DNA of 64,000 bases from Mycobacterium sp. SM1 (lineage in GTDB: Bacteria; Actinomycetota; Actinomycetes; Mycobacteriales; Mycobacteriaceae), in the NCBI RefSeq assembly GCF_018361265.1, contig NZ_JAFLNH010000002.1:558001-622000 (forward strand), in the 5' to 3' direction. Each line of letters starts with the position of its first letter. Position 1 is the first letter of the stretch. The notes under the pieces are model-generated. The model ran no database searches and was not told the DNA's origin. It saw only the letters and a program-made list of their open reading frames with translations. The position numbers and the translations under genes were made by a program. Shown here one piece after another: positions 1-10,151 of this stretch.

Positions 1-73
1 GTGCAGCGATCTGGCGCAGGATGGTCATGACGGCCGCCTTCGCGCAGACCTTGACCGCAACGCCCGCCGCAGC

Positions 74-697
74 TCATCCATGACCGGCATCATCCACCCG
101 GCCTCCGACAACAGCCTTGGGGCCGATGTCGCGCTGCGCGCAGCCCACCGCTTTTAACGCGCGGTTTCGAGCACTTCGGCGACCATAGAGTCGTGCGCAG
201 AACCAAGTGAGCACATCCACCATGTCGCGCACCAGATCATCGGTCACCTCACCGTCGTCGAGCACCACCAGCCGCCGGGCGTGCGCGGCAAGCGCGGACT
301 CGACCAGCTCGGTGTTCATCTGACCCAACCGATCCCGATGCTCCACCACCACCACGGTCACCTTCGGATCAGCCAACAACCGTCGCACCTTGGCCCGCGA
401 CCCGTTCATCCCCGAGCCGACTTCGGCCTCCACCCGCACCACCTGGCCACCGGCCTGCGCGGCCCAGCCAGTCAGCCCAGCGACCTGCCGGTCCAAATCG
501 GACCTCTGATCATGGGAGGACACCCGCGCATACAACCCGAACGCGGCGGTTCCCGACTCACCAGGCGCGTCCGGGGACACCAACACCGAGCGGGAATTCA
601 CCCGCACCGCCGGCACCGGCAACGTGCCCTCCCGAAACCAGCGGTACGCCGTCTGCGGATGCACACCCTGAGCACGCGCCCACTCCGTCAGGCTCAC
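74..697 (-). CDS. IS607-family serine recombinase (resolvase-type transposase)
   Basis: Catalyses excision and integration of an IS607-type element by serine recombination. The N-terminus (about residues 1-30) is a MerR-like helix-turn-helix that reads into HPQTAYRWFREG. The catalytic serine lies in LYARVSSHDQRSDLDRQ, and the C-terminal part ends with ARLYGRRSARNRALKAV, typical of this family. The 207-residue length is normal. GTG at 697 is the first start matching the family N-terminus. The usual partner, a TnpB gene, would lie downstream, beyond position 1; bases 1-73 are too short to judge. A motif normally reading RDRLAR is RDRLGQ here, so activity is uncertain. Short GTGAGCG-like repeats at 700-735 may be recombinase-binding end sequence. 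Confidence 0.85.
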   Translation of the reverse strand: MSLTEWARAQGVHPQTAYRWFREGTLPVPAVRVNSRSVLVSPDAPGESGTAAFGLYARVSSHDQRSDLDRQVAGLTGWAAQAGGQVVRVEAEVGSGMNGSRAKVRRLLADPKVTVVVVEHRDRLGQMNTELVESALAAHARRLVVLDDGEVTDDLVRDMVDVLTWFCARLYGRRSARNRALKAVGCAQRDIGPKAVVGGRVDDAGHG

Positions 698-736
698 ACC
701 ACCAGCACACTCACTAGAACGCTCATACGCTCACTA

Positions 737-1870
737 TCACTCAGTATTCCGCCAACTGCTCCGCACCCCCAGCGCGGTCAATATCGTCGCGAATTTCGTT
801 GTTGTCTCGTCCAATTCCTCATCGGGGTCGGATTCGGCGACGATGCCGCCGCCGGCGTGGGCGAGCGCGGTGCGGCGGTTGGCCGACAGGTGCGCGCAAC
901 GGATGGACACCACCCACTGGCCATCACCTCGCATGTCGCACCAGCCAACCGCGCCGGCGTAGAAACCGCGGTCGCCCTCCAGCGCGGCGATAAGCCTGGA
1001 TGCGGCATCGGCCGGGACACCCCCGACCGCCGGGGTCGGGTGCAGTGCCAACGCCAGATCCAGTGCGGTGGTGGCGGTGTCACGTAACAGACCGCTGATC
1101 GGCGTGCACAGATGCCACAGCGCCGCTGTGCGGCGCAACCGGGGCGTGGGCGCGACCGTCAGCTGGGTGCACAGCGGGCGCAGGACATCGCGCATGGTGT
1201 CGACGACCAGCCGGTGTTCGCGGCGATTCTTGGCCGAGGCCGCCAAAGCCGCGCCGGCGGCGGCATCGAGCTCGGGGTCGGCAGCGCGTGGTGCCGAACC
1301 CGCCAGCGGCTCGCACATCACCCGGTCACCGGAGCGGGCGACCAGCAGCTCCGGACTGGCACCGACCAGGGCGGCGCCTGAATATTGTGTGCCCGCCGAA
1401 GAGAGGTCCACGAGATACCCGAAGGCAGCTGGGTCGGCGGCGAGCAATCGGCGCAAGATGATCCGGCCGTCCAGCGGACCGTCGGCGACCAGCCGCAGCG
1501 CCCGGGCGAGCACCACTTTACGCAGCACGGTGTCACCCGCCAGTTGATCTCGTGCCCGGCGGATCCGGGTGCGGTGGCGCTCGGGCGGAGGTATCGTCGC
1601 GGCGATACGGGTCGCCGGCAACGGCCCGGCCGGCCAGGCGGGCGGCGCGCTGGTCCGCAGGACAGCGTTAGGCACCATCAATGAGGCCGGCCTTGTCACG
1701 TCGAACGGTAACGCACCCACCAGCATTGGCACTTTGGTCGAGCGCAGCGCCGTTTGGGCGGCGGTTACCTCGGAATAGCAGGCCGCCACGCCGTCGGCAA
1801 TGAGGGTGCCATCCGGCCCGCACAGCGTGAACGGTGGTTCCGGGGACCGCGTCCCGCTATCTCCCGTCAC
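737..1870 (-). CDS. entC: Isochorismate synthase, EntC/MenF family
   Basis: Converts chorismate to isochorismate, feeding salicylate/siderophore or menaquinone synthesis. The 377-residue protein has the chorismate-binding fold in its C-terminal two thirds, with ALVGASPELLV, CEPLAGSAPR, HLCTPISG, HPTPAVGG and FYAGAVGW, all standard for the family. It matches M. tuberculosis EntC (Rv3215) in length and context. The GTG start at 1870 overlaps the gpm2 stop by four bases (GTGA), so the two are co-transcribed. The last residues (SSWRNTE) run into sequence bordering the IS607 element and may have been altered by that insertion. MenF function cannot be separated from EntC by sequence alone. Confidence 0.88.
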   Translation of the reverse strand: MTGDSGTRSPEPPFTLCGPDGTLIADGVAACYSEVTAAQTALRSTKVPMLVGALPFDVTRPASLMVPNAVLRTSAPPAWPAGPLPATRIAATIPPPERHRTRIRRARDQLAGDTVLRKVVLARALRLVADGPLDGRIILRRLLAADPAAFGYLVDLSSAGTQYSGAALVGASPELLVARSGDRVMCEPLAGSAPRAADPELDAAAGAALAASAKNRREHRLVVDTMRDVLRPLCTQLTVAPTPRLRRTAALWHLCTPISGLLRDTATTALDLALALHPTPAVGGVPADAASRLIAALEGDRGFYAGAVGWCDMRGDGQWVVSIRCAHLSANRRTALAHAGGGIVAESDPDEELDETTTKFATILTALGVRSSWRNTE

Positions 1871-2478
1871 CCGTGTGCGGGTGGATCCGAGTCGCCGGTG
1901 AGCCCGAGCGCGGCCAGTTGATGCGCGCCGTGCTCAAAGCCACACACGGCGATGGACCCGGCCGCCATGCCGAAGCGCAGTCCCTCGGATAGCGCCAGCT
2001 GAAGCCAGCGGGCGATCACCGCGCGGGAGAAATGGCCGTGGCCGACGAACACCACGTCGCGTGTGGCCAGGTGCCGCGATGCCAACTCGATGGCCGCGTC
2101 GGCGCGATCGCGGACCTGGGCCACGCTTTCCCCGTCCGGACACCCGTGCGTCCACACCAGCCAGTCGGGCACCGATTCCCGGACCTGCTCTGTGGTCAAC
2201 CCCTCGTAGGCGCCGTAGTCCCATTCGGCGATCAGTTCGGTGATCTCGTCGACACGCAGCCCGGCCAGCTCGGCGGTGACCAGCGCGCGCCGACGCGGGC
2301 TGCAGATCACTACCGGATGGTCCAGCCGCAGCCGATTCAGCGTCGTGGCGGCCGCCTGCGCCCGTTTGCGCCCGCGGTCGGTTAGCTCCAGCTCGGTGCG
2401 CCCCGTGTGCCGGCCCGATTGCGACCACTCGGTCTCCCCGTGCCGGAGCAACAGCAGCCGGTGATTCTTCGCGCCCAT
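1867..2478 (-). CDS. gpm2: Histidine phosphatase family protein (Gpm2/Rv3214-like)
   Basis: A 203-residue cytoplasmic protein of the histidine phosphatase superfamily. The phosphorylated histidine is in LLLLRHGETEWS near the N-terminus, the second core arginine in SPRRRALVTAEL, and the second histidine in VVFVGHGHFSRA. The name Gpm2 implies phosphoglycerate mutase, but the M. tuberculosis homologue Rv3214 has been characterised as a phosphatase, so phosphatase is the safer call. It precedes entC with a four-base overlap, an arrangement shared with M. tuberculosis. ATG at 2478 places the RHG motif at the usual distance from the N-terminus. The ParA-like gene starts about 70 bases away on the other strand. 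Confidence 0.88.
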   Translation of the reverse strand: MGAKNHRLLLLRHGETEWSQSGRHTGRTELELTDRGRKRAQAAATTLNRLRLDHPVVICSPRRRALVTAELAGLRVDEITELIAEWDYGAYEGLTTEQVRESVPDWLVWTHGCPDGESVAQVRDRADAAIELASRHLATRDVVFVGHGHFSRAVIARWLQLALSEGLRFGMAAGSIAVCGFEHGAHQLAALGLTGDSDPPAHG

Positions 2479-2546
2479 GTGGATCGATTGTGCCGCACCT
2501 TCACTACTTGGCCCGCGGCAGGACGAGAAAGTGCCAGGATATCGGT

Positions 2547-3353
2547 GTGACGAAGACGCGCATACTGGCGGTGGCCAACCAAAAGGGCGGGGTGGCCAAG
2601 ACGACGACGGTGGCATCGCTGGGTGCTGCGATGGTGGCCGAGGGCCAACGGGTGCTGCTCGTCGACCTGGACCCGCAAGGCTGTCTGACGTTCTCGCTGG
2701 GACACGACCCGGACAAGCTGCCGGTATCGGTGCACGAAGTGCTGCTTGGCGAGGTGGAGCCGAGCGCGGCGCTGGTCACCACGGCGGAGGGTATGACTTT
2801 GCTGCCGGCCAATATCGACCTGGCCGGCGCCGAGGCGATGCTGCTGATGCGCGCGGGTCGGGAGTACGCGCTCAAACGTGCGCTGGACAGGCTCGCCGGC
2901 CAGTTCGACGTCGTCGTCGTCGACTGCCCGCCTTCGCTGGGGGTGCTGACCCTCAACGGGTTGACGGCCGCCGACGAAGCGATCGTGCCGCTGCAGTGCG
3001 AGACGCTGGCGCACCGCGGCGTCGGTCAATTCCTGCGCACCGTCGGCGACGTGCAGCAGATCACCAACCCCCGCCTGCGGCTGCTGGGCGCGCTGCCCAC
3101 GCTCTACGACTCTCGCACCACCCACACCCGCGACGTCTTGCTTGACGTCGCCGACCGCTACGACTTGCCGGTGCTGGCGCCGCCCATCCCGCGCACGGTG
3201 CGGTTCGCCGAGGCCAGCGCGTCGGGGGCGTCGGTGCTGGCCGCCCGCAAGAATAAAGGCGCGCAAGCCTACCGCGAGCTGGCGCAGGCGCTGCTCGAGC
3301 ACTGGAAATCCGGGCGGCCGCTACCGACGTTCACCGCTCTAACGGTCGAATGA
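2547..3353 (+). CDS. ParA/Soj-family P-loop ATPase (Rv3213c-like)
   Basis: A MinD/ParA-type ATPase of 268 residues. The deviant Walker A box is NQKGGVAKTTT near residue 10, followed by LLVDLDPQG (A' motif) and VVVDCPPSLG (Walker B). The GTG start at 2547 puts the P-loop where the family has it; the upstream in-frame extension has no family resemblance. No parB or centromere-like site is adjacent, so this is not the main chromosomal parAB locus, and its cargo is unknown. It is divergent from gpm2-entC and convergent with the next gene, as in M. tuberculosis (Rv3213c). Confidence 0.85.
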   Translation: MTKTRILAVANQKGGVAKTTTVASLGAAMVAEGQRVLLVDLDPQGCLTFSLGHDPDKLPVSVHEVLLGEVEPSAALVTTAEGMTLLPANIDLAGAEAMLLMRAGREYALKRALDRLAGQFDVVVVDCPPSLGVLTLNGLTAADEAIVPLQCETLAHRGVGQFLRTVGDVQQITNPRLRLLGALPTLYDSRTTHTRDVLLDVADRYDLPVLAPPIPRTVRFAEASASGASVLAARKNKGAQAYRELAQALLEHWKSGRPLPTFTALTVE

Positions 3354-3397
3354 CGCGCCGGTAGCGGCGCCGGGAGCAACCGGGCCGTCAAACCGTG

Positions 3398-4612
3398 TCA
3401 ACCCAGCGCAACGACGACGCCGCCGCGTTGCTCGAACACCCGGCTACCGGAGACGGCGGGGATCACCGCTGATCTGACGGGCGCCCGGCTGACCGGCACA
3501 TAGCGCTCATTGGCGCCACTGGCCGGGTCGAAGACCCCCAGGCCGCCGGTGACCGGGACGAGCAGCCGGCCCGCCATGGTCGCGGCCGGTCCGATCGGAG
3601 CAGCGGCCCCGGCGCCGGCGATGGTGTAGCGGTAGGTCAGATTCGCCGCGTCGAAGACCAGCACCGCGTCGCCCGTCCACCAGCTCACCAGGTTGCCGGG
3701 CCGCGACACCGCCGTCGACGGTCCGGCCGGGTGCGGTAGCAGTGTGCTCGCGACCGTGGTGCCGGTCTCGTCGATCACCTCGACTCGTGGCGTTGGCAAC
3801 GGCAGATACACGGCCGTGGTGGTCTCCGAGACGGTCAGCACGCGGGCACCCGAATCCGCGCTGACCCCCGGCACCGGGACAACACGTTGCTCGGGTTCGT
3901 CCTCTTCCTTGGCCGGGCGCAGCAGGACGAGGCGCAGGCCGCGCTGCGGGCCGCAGGCCTCGAGCACCGCGACCGCCGACGAGCTGGCCGCCGCCGAGAC
4001 CAGGGTGCATCCGCTGTGCAGCCCCCGCGCCGACGGTTTCACCCGAGCGTCGGTCTCGCCGTAGGACAGCATCCGGACCATGTCCGAGCGCCAGAGTTCC
4101 AGCCGAGTGTCGCCTGCGGACAAGACCGTCGTGCCGTCGGAGCGCACGTCCACGTGGTCGTCGGCGTAGCCGGTGCGGGCCGGCCCGCGGCGACCGGTGG
4201 CCGCGTCGATGGTGCTGACCTGACCGCAGCCACGGCCATCTCGATAGACCGCGACCGCGTAGCGGTAGACCCAGGACACCGCGCACAGGTCGCTGTCGCG
4301 GGAGTAACTCCAGCGCACCTCGCCGGTGGCCGGGTCGCGGCCGTCGACCTCTCGTCCCTCGCCGGTGACGACCCTTCCGCTTACCACTATGGGCCGGGTG
4401 GTGGCCGCGCTGGGGGCGCTCCAGAGCTGATGCAGCGAGACCGGTATCTCCCGGGCCGGCAGCGGAGTGGCTGGCAGTTGGGCGGCCGGCCGGCTAATGG
4501 TGGCCCGAGCGTCGCTGGTCCACCAGATCAGCGCCGCGGCTACGGCCACCACGACCGAGATCGCCGCAGCGGCCACCATATCGGCTGTGGTGCGGCGTTC
4601 CGGTCTGACCAT
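3398..4612 (-). CDS. Membrane-anchored beta-propeller protein (Rv3212-like)
   Basis: A 404-residue protein with one N-terminal membrane segment at about residues 12-31 (MVAAAAISVVVAVAAALIWW) and a long extracytoplasmic part. The outer part has repeated blade-like stretches (DGRDPATGEVRWSY, DAATGRR, VFDAANLTYRY, VFDPASGANERY), as in PQQ-type beta-propellers. The ATG at 4612 lies 17 bases after the rhlE stop, suggesting an operon; in-frame codons upstream would overlap rhlE. Function is unknown; a scaffold or sensor role at the envelope is inference from the fold only. Confidence 0.75.
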   Translation of the reverse strand: MVRPERRTTADMVAAAAISVVVAVAAALIWWTSDARATISRPAAQLPATPLPAREIPVSLHQLWSAPSAATTRPIVVSGRVVTGEGREVDGRDPATGEVRWSYSRDSDLCAVSWVYRYAVAVYRDGRGCGQVSTIDAATGRRGPARTGYADDHVDVRSDGTTVLSAGDTRLELWRSDMVRMLSYGETDARVKPSARGLHSGCTLVSAAASSSAVAVLEACGPQRGLRLVLLRPAKEEDEPEQRVVPVPGVSADSGARVLTVSETTTAVYLPLPTPRVEVIDETGTTVASTLLPHPAGPSTAVSRPGNLVSWWTGDAVLVFDAANLTYRYTIAGAGAAAPIGPAATMAGRLLVPVTGGLGVFDPASGANERYVPVSRAPVRSAVIPAVSGSRVFEQRGGVVVALG

Positions 4613-4628
4613 GCGCCTGCCCGGCAGT

Positions 4629-6128
4629 TCAGCTAGTGCTGGCGGCCAGTATTGCCGGCGTCTCTGCCCGCCGCGGGCGCCGGCGGCGCCGGTGGCGCAC
4701 AGCATCGCCGGGCGGTGATCCGGAGGGCGGCTGCGACGCAGCCTCTCCGGTGGTGCTCAGGGGCGCGGTCACGGGTTTGCCGCCGCGGGTACGCCGCCGC
4801 GGCCGGATGCGGTTGTGGGGCCGGGTGGCGCGTGACTGCCGACGGTCATGGTCGGACTCGTGGCGTTTGGGTGGCGAGGGACGCGTCGCGCCGACGCTAC
4901 CGCCGGCGTCGGCCGGAATGCTCAACTCGCTGTACAGATGCGGCGAGCTGGAATAGGTCTCGGCGGGTGCCGGGCAACCCAGGCCCAGTGCTTTGTCGAT
5001 CATCGCCCACCGTTCCAGCTCATCCCAGTCGACGAGGGTGACGGCGGTCCCGGTGCGGCCGGCCCGGCCGGTGCGGCCGATCCGGTGCACGTAGTTGTGC
5101 TCGTCGTCGGGGCACTGGTAGTTGATGACGTGGGTGACGTCGTCGATGTCCAGACCACGGGCGGCCACGTCGGTGGCGACCAGCACGTCGATCCCGCCCG
5201 TGCGAAACGCCTTCAGCGCCTTTTCGCGGGCCACCTGCCCGAGATCGCCGTGCACGGCGCCGGCCTTGAAGCCACGTTCGGCCAGCTCGTCGGCAACCTT
5301 CTGGGCAGTGCGCTTGGTACGGGTGAAGATCATCGTGGCACCCCGGTCCCGCGCCTGCAGTATCCGGCTGACCAGCTCCACCTTGTCCAGCGCGTGAGCG
5401 CGGTACACGAACTGCGCGGTGGCGTCATGCACGGCCGAGCTGTGCGGTGCCTCGGCGCGGATGTGGGTGGGCCGGCTCATGAAAGTGCGCGCCAGCGTGA
5501 TGACCGAATCCGGCATGGTGGCCGAGAACAGCATCGACTGCCGGCTGTCGGGGATCTGGAGCAGAATGCGCTCGATGTCGGGCAGGAAGCCCAGGTCAAG
5601 CATCTCGTCAGCCTCGTCGAGCACCAGCACCGCTACCCCGCCCAGCCGCAGATGGTCCTGCCGGGCCAGGTCAATCAGCCTGCCCGGGGTTCCCACAACC
5701 ACGTCGGCGCCGGCGCGCAGTCCGTCGATCTGCGGCTCGTAGGCACGCCCGCCGTAGATGGACACCACCGACAGCCGGCGACCGTCGGGGGCGGTGAGGT
5801 ATTTCGCCGCGGCGGCCAGGTCACCGGTCACCTGCAGGCACAGCTCCCGGGTGGGCACCACCACCAGGGCCCGTGGAACGCCGGTGAGCGGCCGCTCGCC
5901 GGCCGGCGCCGTGATGCGCTGCAGCAGCGGCACCCCGAACGCGAGGGTCTTACCCATGCCGGTGCGAGCCTGGCCGATGATGTCCTCGCCGGCGAGCGCC
6001 AGCGGCAGCGTCAGCTCCTGGATGGCAAAGGGATGGTCGATGCCGTCGTCGGCGAGTGCGCGCACTATTTCGTCGCGGACTCCGAGTTCGGCAAACGTGG
6101 GTCGAGTTGTCGTTTGAAGGTGGGTCAT
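4629..6128 (-). CDS. rhlE: DEAD-box ATP-dependent RNA helicase RhlE
   Basis: Unwinds RNA duplexes in ribosome assembly or mRNA turnover. The 499 residues contain every DEAD-box motif in order: a Q motif (FAIQELTLPLAL), Walker A (ARTGMGKT), PTREL, VLDEADEML, SAT (LFSATMP), ATDVAARGLDID and HRIGRTGRAGRTG. After about residue 400 comes a basic, arginine-rich tail typical of RNA-binding extensions. ATG at 6128 (MTHLQTTTRPTFAELGV) was chosen over an upstream start because the Q-motif region follows directly. The propeller gene follows in the same direction. A 236-base divergent region (6129-6364) separates it from the ferritin-like gene and should hold both promoters. Confidence 0.92.
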   Translation of the reverse strand: MTHLQTTTRPTFAELGVRDEIVRALADDGIDHPFAIQELTLPLALAGEDIIGQARTGMGKTLAFGVPLLQRITAPAGERPLTGVPRALVVVPTRELCLQVTGDLAAAAKYLTAPDGRRLSVVSIYGGRAYEPQIDGLRAGADVVVGTPGRLIDLARQDHLRLGGVAVLVLDEADEMLDLGFLPDIERILLQIPDSRQSMLFSATMPDSVITLARTFMSRPTHIRAEAPHSSAVHDATAQFVYRAHALDKVELVSRILQARDRGATMIFTRTKRTAQKVADELAERGFKAGAVHGDLGQVAREKALKAFRTGGIDVLVATDVAARGLDIDDVTHVINYQCPDDEHNYVHRIGRTGRAGRTGTAVTLVDWDELERWAMIDKALGLGCPAPAETYSSSPHLYSELSIPADAGGSVGATRPSPPKRHESDHDRRQSRATRPHNRIRPRRRTRGGKPVTAPLSTTGEAASQPPSGSPPGDAVRHRRRRRPRRAETPAILAASTS

Positions 6129-6364
6129 GCGTGGGCAATAGGCCTTTCGGTGTTCGGTTGGGTCAATCTCGTCGCGGTCCACGCGCGCACGAGCCGACTG
6201 CCGAAAACGTTGCCAAGTCGCGGGCCCTGCGCCAAGTCAGGCGGGCCAACTGTGCACGCACATTTCGCTCTAGCGGCCATCGGGAAACAGCCACTGCCTT
6301 TCATAGTAGCGGGTCGGGCGACGCAGCCCCGGTTTGCGCTGCATACGCCGACTAGAGTGTTGCC

Positions 6365-7060
6365 ATGTCTTCGCTGTCGCGTGCTGACGAGGTGACCGAC
6401 CCGCCTCCGCCGCGCCTGCCCGCGGATCATCCGGGGGTCAACGAGTTGTTCGCGCTGCTGGCCTACGGCGAGGTGGCCGCGTTTTATCGACTCGCCGACG
6501 AGGCGCGGATGGCACCGGACCTGCGGGGGCGGATTTCGATGGCGCGGATGGCGGCCGCCGAGATGGGGCACTATGAGCTGTTGCGCGAGGCCCTGGAACG
6601 ACGTGGCGTCGACGTAGTGCCGGCGATGTCCAAGTACGCGTCGGTGCTCGATGACTACCACCGGCTGACCACGCCGAGCACCTGGCTGGAGGCGTTGGTG
6701 AAGACCTATGTCGGCGATGCCCTGGCCGCCGATTTCTACCTGGAGATCGCCGACGGGCTACCCGACGAGGTCGCCGATGTGGTGCGTGCGGCGCTGGCGG
6801 AGACCGGGCACTCGCAGTTCGTCGTCGCTGAAGTGCGGGCCGCGGTGACTTCGAGCGCCAGGCAGCGCAGCCGGCTGGCGCTGTGGTCTCGCCGCCTGCT
6901 CGGTGAGGCGATCACCCAGGCTCAGTACGTGTTGGCCCTCCATGACGAGCTGGTGGATCTGGTGGTCTCCGCCACAGCGGGGCTAAGCCAGTTGGGCGCG
7001 TTTTTCGACCGTTTACAGCAAACCCACGCCAGGCGAATGCGCGATCTGGGCCTGGGCTAG
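6365..7060 (+). CDS. Ferritin-like / MiaE-type protein (Rv3210c-like)
   Basis: A 231-residue all-helical protein resembling the ferritin-like fold of the tRNA hydroxylase MiaE. Two E-x-x-H pairs (AAEMGHYE near residue 64 and LAETGHSQF near residue 144), plus acidic residues in the other helices (AYGEVAAFY), could bind two metal ions. This matches M. tuberculosis Rv3210c, also 231 residues. The substrate is unknown; tRNA modification is a family-level guess only. It is divergent from rhlE. Confidence 0.75.
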   Translation: MSSLSRADEVTDPPPPRLPADHPGVNELFALLAYGEVAAFYRLADEARMAPDLRGRISMARMAAAEMGHYELLREALERRGVDVVPAMSKYASVLDDYHRLTTPSTWLEALVKTYVGDALAADFYLEIADGLPDEVADVVRAALAETGHSQFVVAEVRAAVTSSARQRSRLALWSRRLLGEAITQAQYVLALHDELVDLVVSATAGLSQLGAFFDRLQQTHARRMRDLGLG

Positions 7061-7097
7061 CCTGTCGGCGGTCCGATCCTCCGGATAGGCCGTGCGG

Positions 7098-7661
7098 TCA
7101 GCGGGTGCAGGTGGCGATCATCGTATTGCTGGTGGACGCCGCGATCGTCTGACCTTCGGCGTCGATGATCGCGCAGTTAAGCCGGCCGTACAGGCTGGTC
7201 GCGACGACGGACCGGGTCTGCACGCCCGGGTTCAAGACCACCGTCTTATTCCACGGCAGCGCCACATTGAAGTCGGTGTGGGGCAGGCCCTGGGCGTCGG
7301 TGTAGATCACGGTCACCACATCGAGGAGTTGCTTGGTCCCGGTCACCGTGTAAACGACGGTGCGGGGATTCACGGGGGGCGCTGCGGGCGGGCTGACTGC
7401 CGGCGGTGGGACGGTCGGTTCCGCGGTGGGCGTTTCGGCGGTGGGCGGTGTCGTGGGAGGCGGTGGCAGCGTGGTGACCGTTTCGGGAGGGAGCACCGCG
7501 GGGGGCGCCGCTTTCGGGCTTGTCGGCCGTGGTTGGGCGGTCACCGTTCGACTCGGTGAGGGCATCACGGTGGCCGTCGTTGACGCGCTGTCCCCACCGT
7601 TGACGATGACGATGGTGGCGATGACGGCCAGCACCAGCACACCGCCGGCGACGGCGGCCAC
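7098..7661 (-). CDS. Pro/Thr-rich membrane-anchored protein with MmpS-like C-terminus (Rv3209-like)
   Basis: A 187-residue protein with an N-terminal hydrophobic anchor (VLVLAVIATIVIV, about residues 8-20), a proline/threonine-rich linker to about residue 95, and a C-terminal domain resembling the MmpS transport accessory fold (VVYTVTGTKQLLDVVTVIYTD, two cysteines near the end). GTG at 7661 gives the length of M. tuberculosis Rv3209. The frame stays open upstream to 7806 (RRAEPHDHRWRP) without a usable start, so a longer cytoplasmic N-terminus with an unusual start cannot be excluded. No mmpL partner is nearby. Confidence 0.7.
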   Translation of the reverse strand: MAAVAGGVLVLAVIATIVIVNGGDSASTTATVMPSPSRTVTAQPRPTSPKAAPPAVLPPETVTTLPPPPTTPPTAETPTAEPTVPPPAVSPPAAPPVNPRTVVYTVTGTKQLLDVVTVIYTDAQGLPHTDFNVALPWNKTVVLNPGVQTRSVVATSLYGRLNCAIIDAEGQTIAASTSNTMIATCTR

Positions 7662-7833
7662 GGGGCGCCAGCGATGGTCGTGTGGTTCGGCGCGCCGATC
7701 GCCGTCGGCGCTGGTCGCGTCGTTCGGGCGGTCCTCGATGGCGGCGCCGAGCCGGTGTCTGGTACTGATGATGCTGATGATATATATGTAAACTAGATGG
7801 GTCTAAGTGAGGCGTGGGCGTGTCGGCCGATCG

Positions 7834-7889
7834 CCGGCGGTGGTGAGGCGGCGGTGGTGAGGCGGCGGTGGTGAGGCGGCGGTGGTGAG
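7834..7889. repeat. 14-bp tandem repeat, four copies
   Basis: The unit GCGGCGGTGGTGAG occurs at 7848-7861, 7862-7875 and 7876-7889, with a near-copy at 7834-7847 and a partial GCGGC after. It lies in the 358-base gap (7662-8019) between the Rv3209-like gene and the DUF3107 gene. The rest of this gap holds a short AT-rich run (about 7779-7796) and no gene I can support. Copy-number variation between strains would be expected. Confidence 0.85.
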
Positions 7890-8019
7890 GCGGCTCGCCG
7901 GCGCCCGTCGCTGCGGACGGCCGGGCCCCGTCTGCTGCCCGCGTCCACTAGCCTGCTGCTAAGACGATGTTGTCTGCAGGTTTGCCCGAGGGGCCTGAAG
8001 GTGGACGGAAGGGATCGGC

Positions 8020-9004
<985 letters not shown>

Positions 9005-9128
9005 CTACTACCGTCGGTGTGTTAGCCCTTTGCGATCGGCGCCGATGTGCGGGCCGTCGCACCGCGTCGGCAAGGCTATCAGGCGCGCCGCAGCTTACAG
9101 CCCACCGCCACTGTGTCATCCTGGGGCT

Positions 9129-10151
9129 GTGACATCGTCGCGGCAGTGGCCCAGCGCCGGTCGGCTACCGGTGCTCCGCGACGAGTGGCGAGAGCCGTTG
9201 CGCGCGCAGCGTGATCCCCTTGCGTGGAGTCCCGGCCGAGCGCGGGCCAACCGTGAGCGGCGCCGTTGGCGCAAACAAACATGGCTCGGCCGTTTCGTGT
9301 CCACCTATGGGTGGCGCGCGTACGCCCTGCCCGCGCTGGTGGTGCTCACCGCGGTGGTGGTGTATCAGACGGTGGCCGGAACCGGTGCGCCGGCTCCGGC
9401 CTCCCAGGAACCGGCTCAGCGGCCGGTGGCCATCGGGGCGGTGGGCACAGCGATCATCGACGCGCCGCCCGCAGGCCTCGTCCACTTCGATGCCAGCCTG
9501 CCCACCGGCATGCTGCCCGACGGCGGCCCGTTCACCGTGGCAGGTGACAAGAGCTGGCATGTCGTCCCGGGCACCGAGCCGCAGGTCGGCCGGGGCACCG
9601 CCAAGGTGTTCAGGTACACCGTCGAGGTCGAAAACGGTATCGATCCGACGATGTTCGGCGGCGACGATGCGTTTGCGCGGATGATCGACCAGACGCTGGC
9701 CAACCCCAAAGGCTGGACGCATAACCCGCAGTTCGCGTTTACCAGGGTCGACAGCGGAAACCCCGACTTTCGGGTTTCGTTGACGACCCCGATGACGGTG
9801 CGCGAGGGATGCGGTTACGAGTTCCCGCTGGAGACGTCCTGCTATAACCCGTCGTTCGGGCCCGCCGGCCAGGCACGGGTGTTCATTAACGAGGCGCGAT
9901 GGGTTCGCGGGGCGGTCCCCTTCGAGGGCGACGTGGGCTCCTACCGGCAGTATGTGATCAACCACGAGGTCGGCCATGCAATCGGATATCTCCGCCACGA
10001 GTCGTGCGACAAGCAGGGCGGGTTGGCGCCGGTGATGATGCAGCAGACGTTTTCCACCTCCGATGACGATGCCGCGAAGTTCGACCCGGAATGGGTCAAG
10101 CCGGATGGCAAGTCCTGTCGATACAACCCCTGGCCCTATCCGATCGCCTAA
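9129..10151 (+). CDS. Membrane-anchored zinc metallopeptidase-like protein, DUF3152 (Rv3207c-like)
   Basis: A 340-residue protein with a basic cytoplasmic N-terminus (RANRERRRWRKQ), one membrane segment at about 64-82, and a large outer domain. The zinc motif HEVGHAIGYLRH at about residues 279-290 fits the metzincin pattern HExxHxxxxxH, so a secreted-side peptidase is likely. Several cysteines (GCGYEFPLETSC, HESC, KSCRY) may form disulfides. The start is uncertain: GTG at 9129 is used, but the M. tuberculosis homologue is shorter. The following 10152-10444 stretch is about 290 bases of noncoding DNA with the moeZ ribosome binding site at its end. Confidence 0.78.
   Translation: MTSSRQWPSAGRLPVLRDEWREPLRAQRDPLAWSPGRARANRERRRWRKQTWLGRFVSTYGWRAYALPALVVLTAVVVYQTVAGTGAPAPASQEPAQRPVAIGAVGTAIIDAPPAGLVHFDASLPTGMLPDGGPFTVAGDKSWHVVPGTEPQVGRGTAKVFRYTVEVENGIDPTMFGGDDAFARMIDQTLANPKGWTHNPQFAFTRVDSGNPDFRVSLTTPMTVREGCGYEFPLETSCYNPSFGPAGQARVFINEARWVRGAVPFEGDVGSYRQYVINHEVGHAIGYLRHESCDKQGGLAPVMMQQTFSTSDDDAAKFDPEWVKPDGKSCRYNPWPYPIA

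Noticed and set aside
4848-6395. 515-codon plus-strand ORF opposite rhlE
   Set aside because: Shadow of the DEAD-box helicase gene, which has every motif in order.
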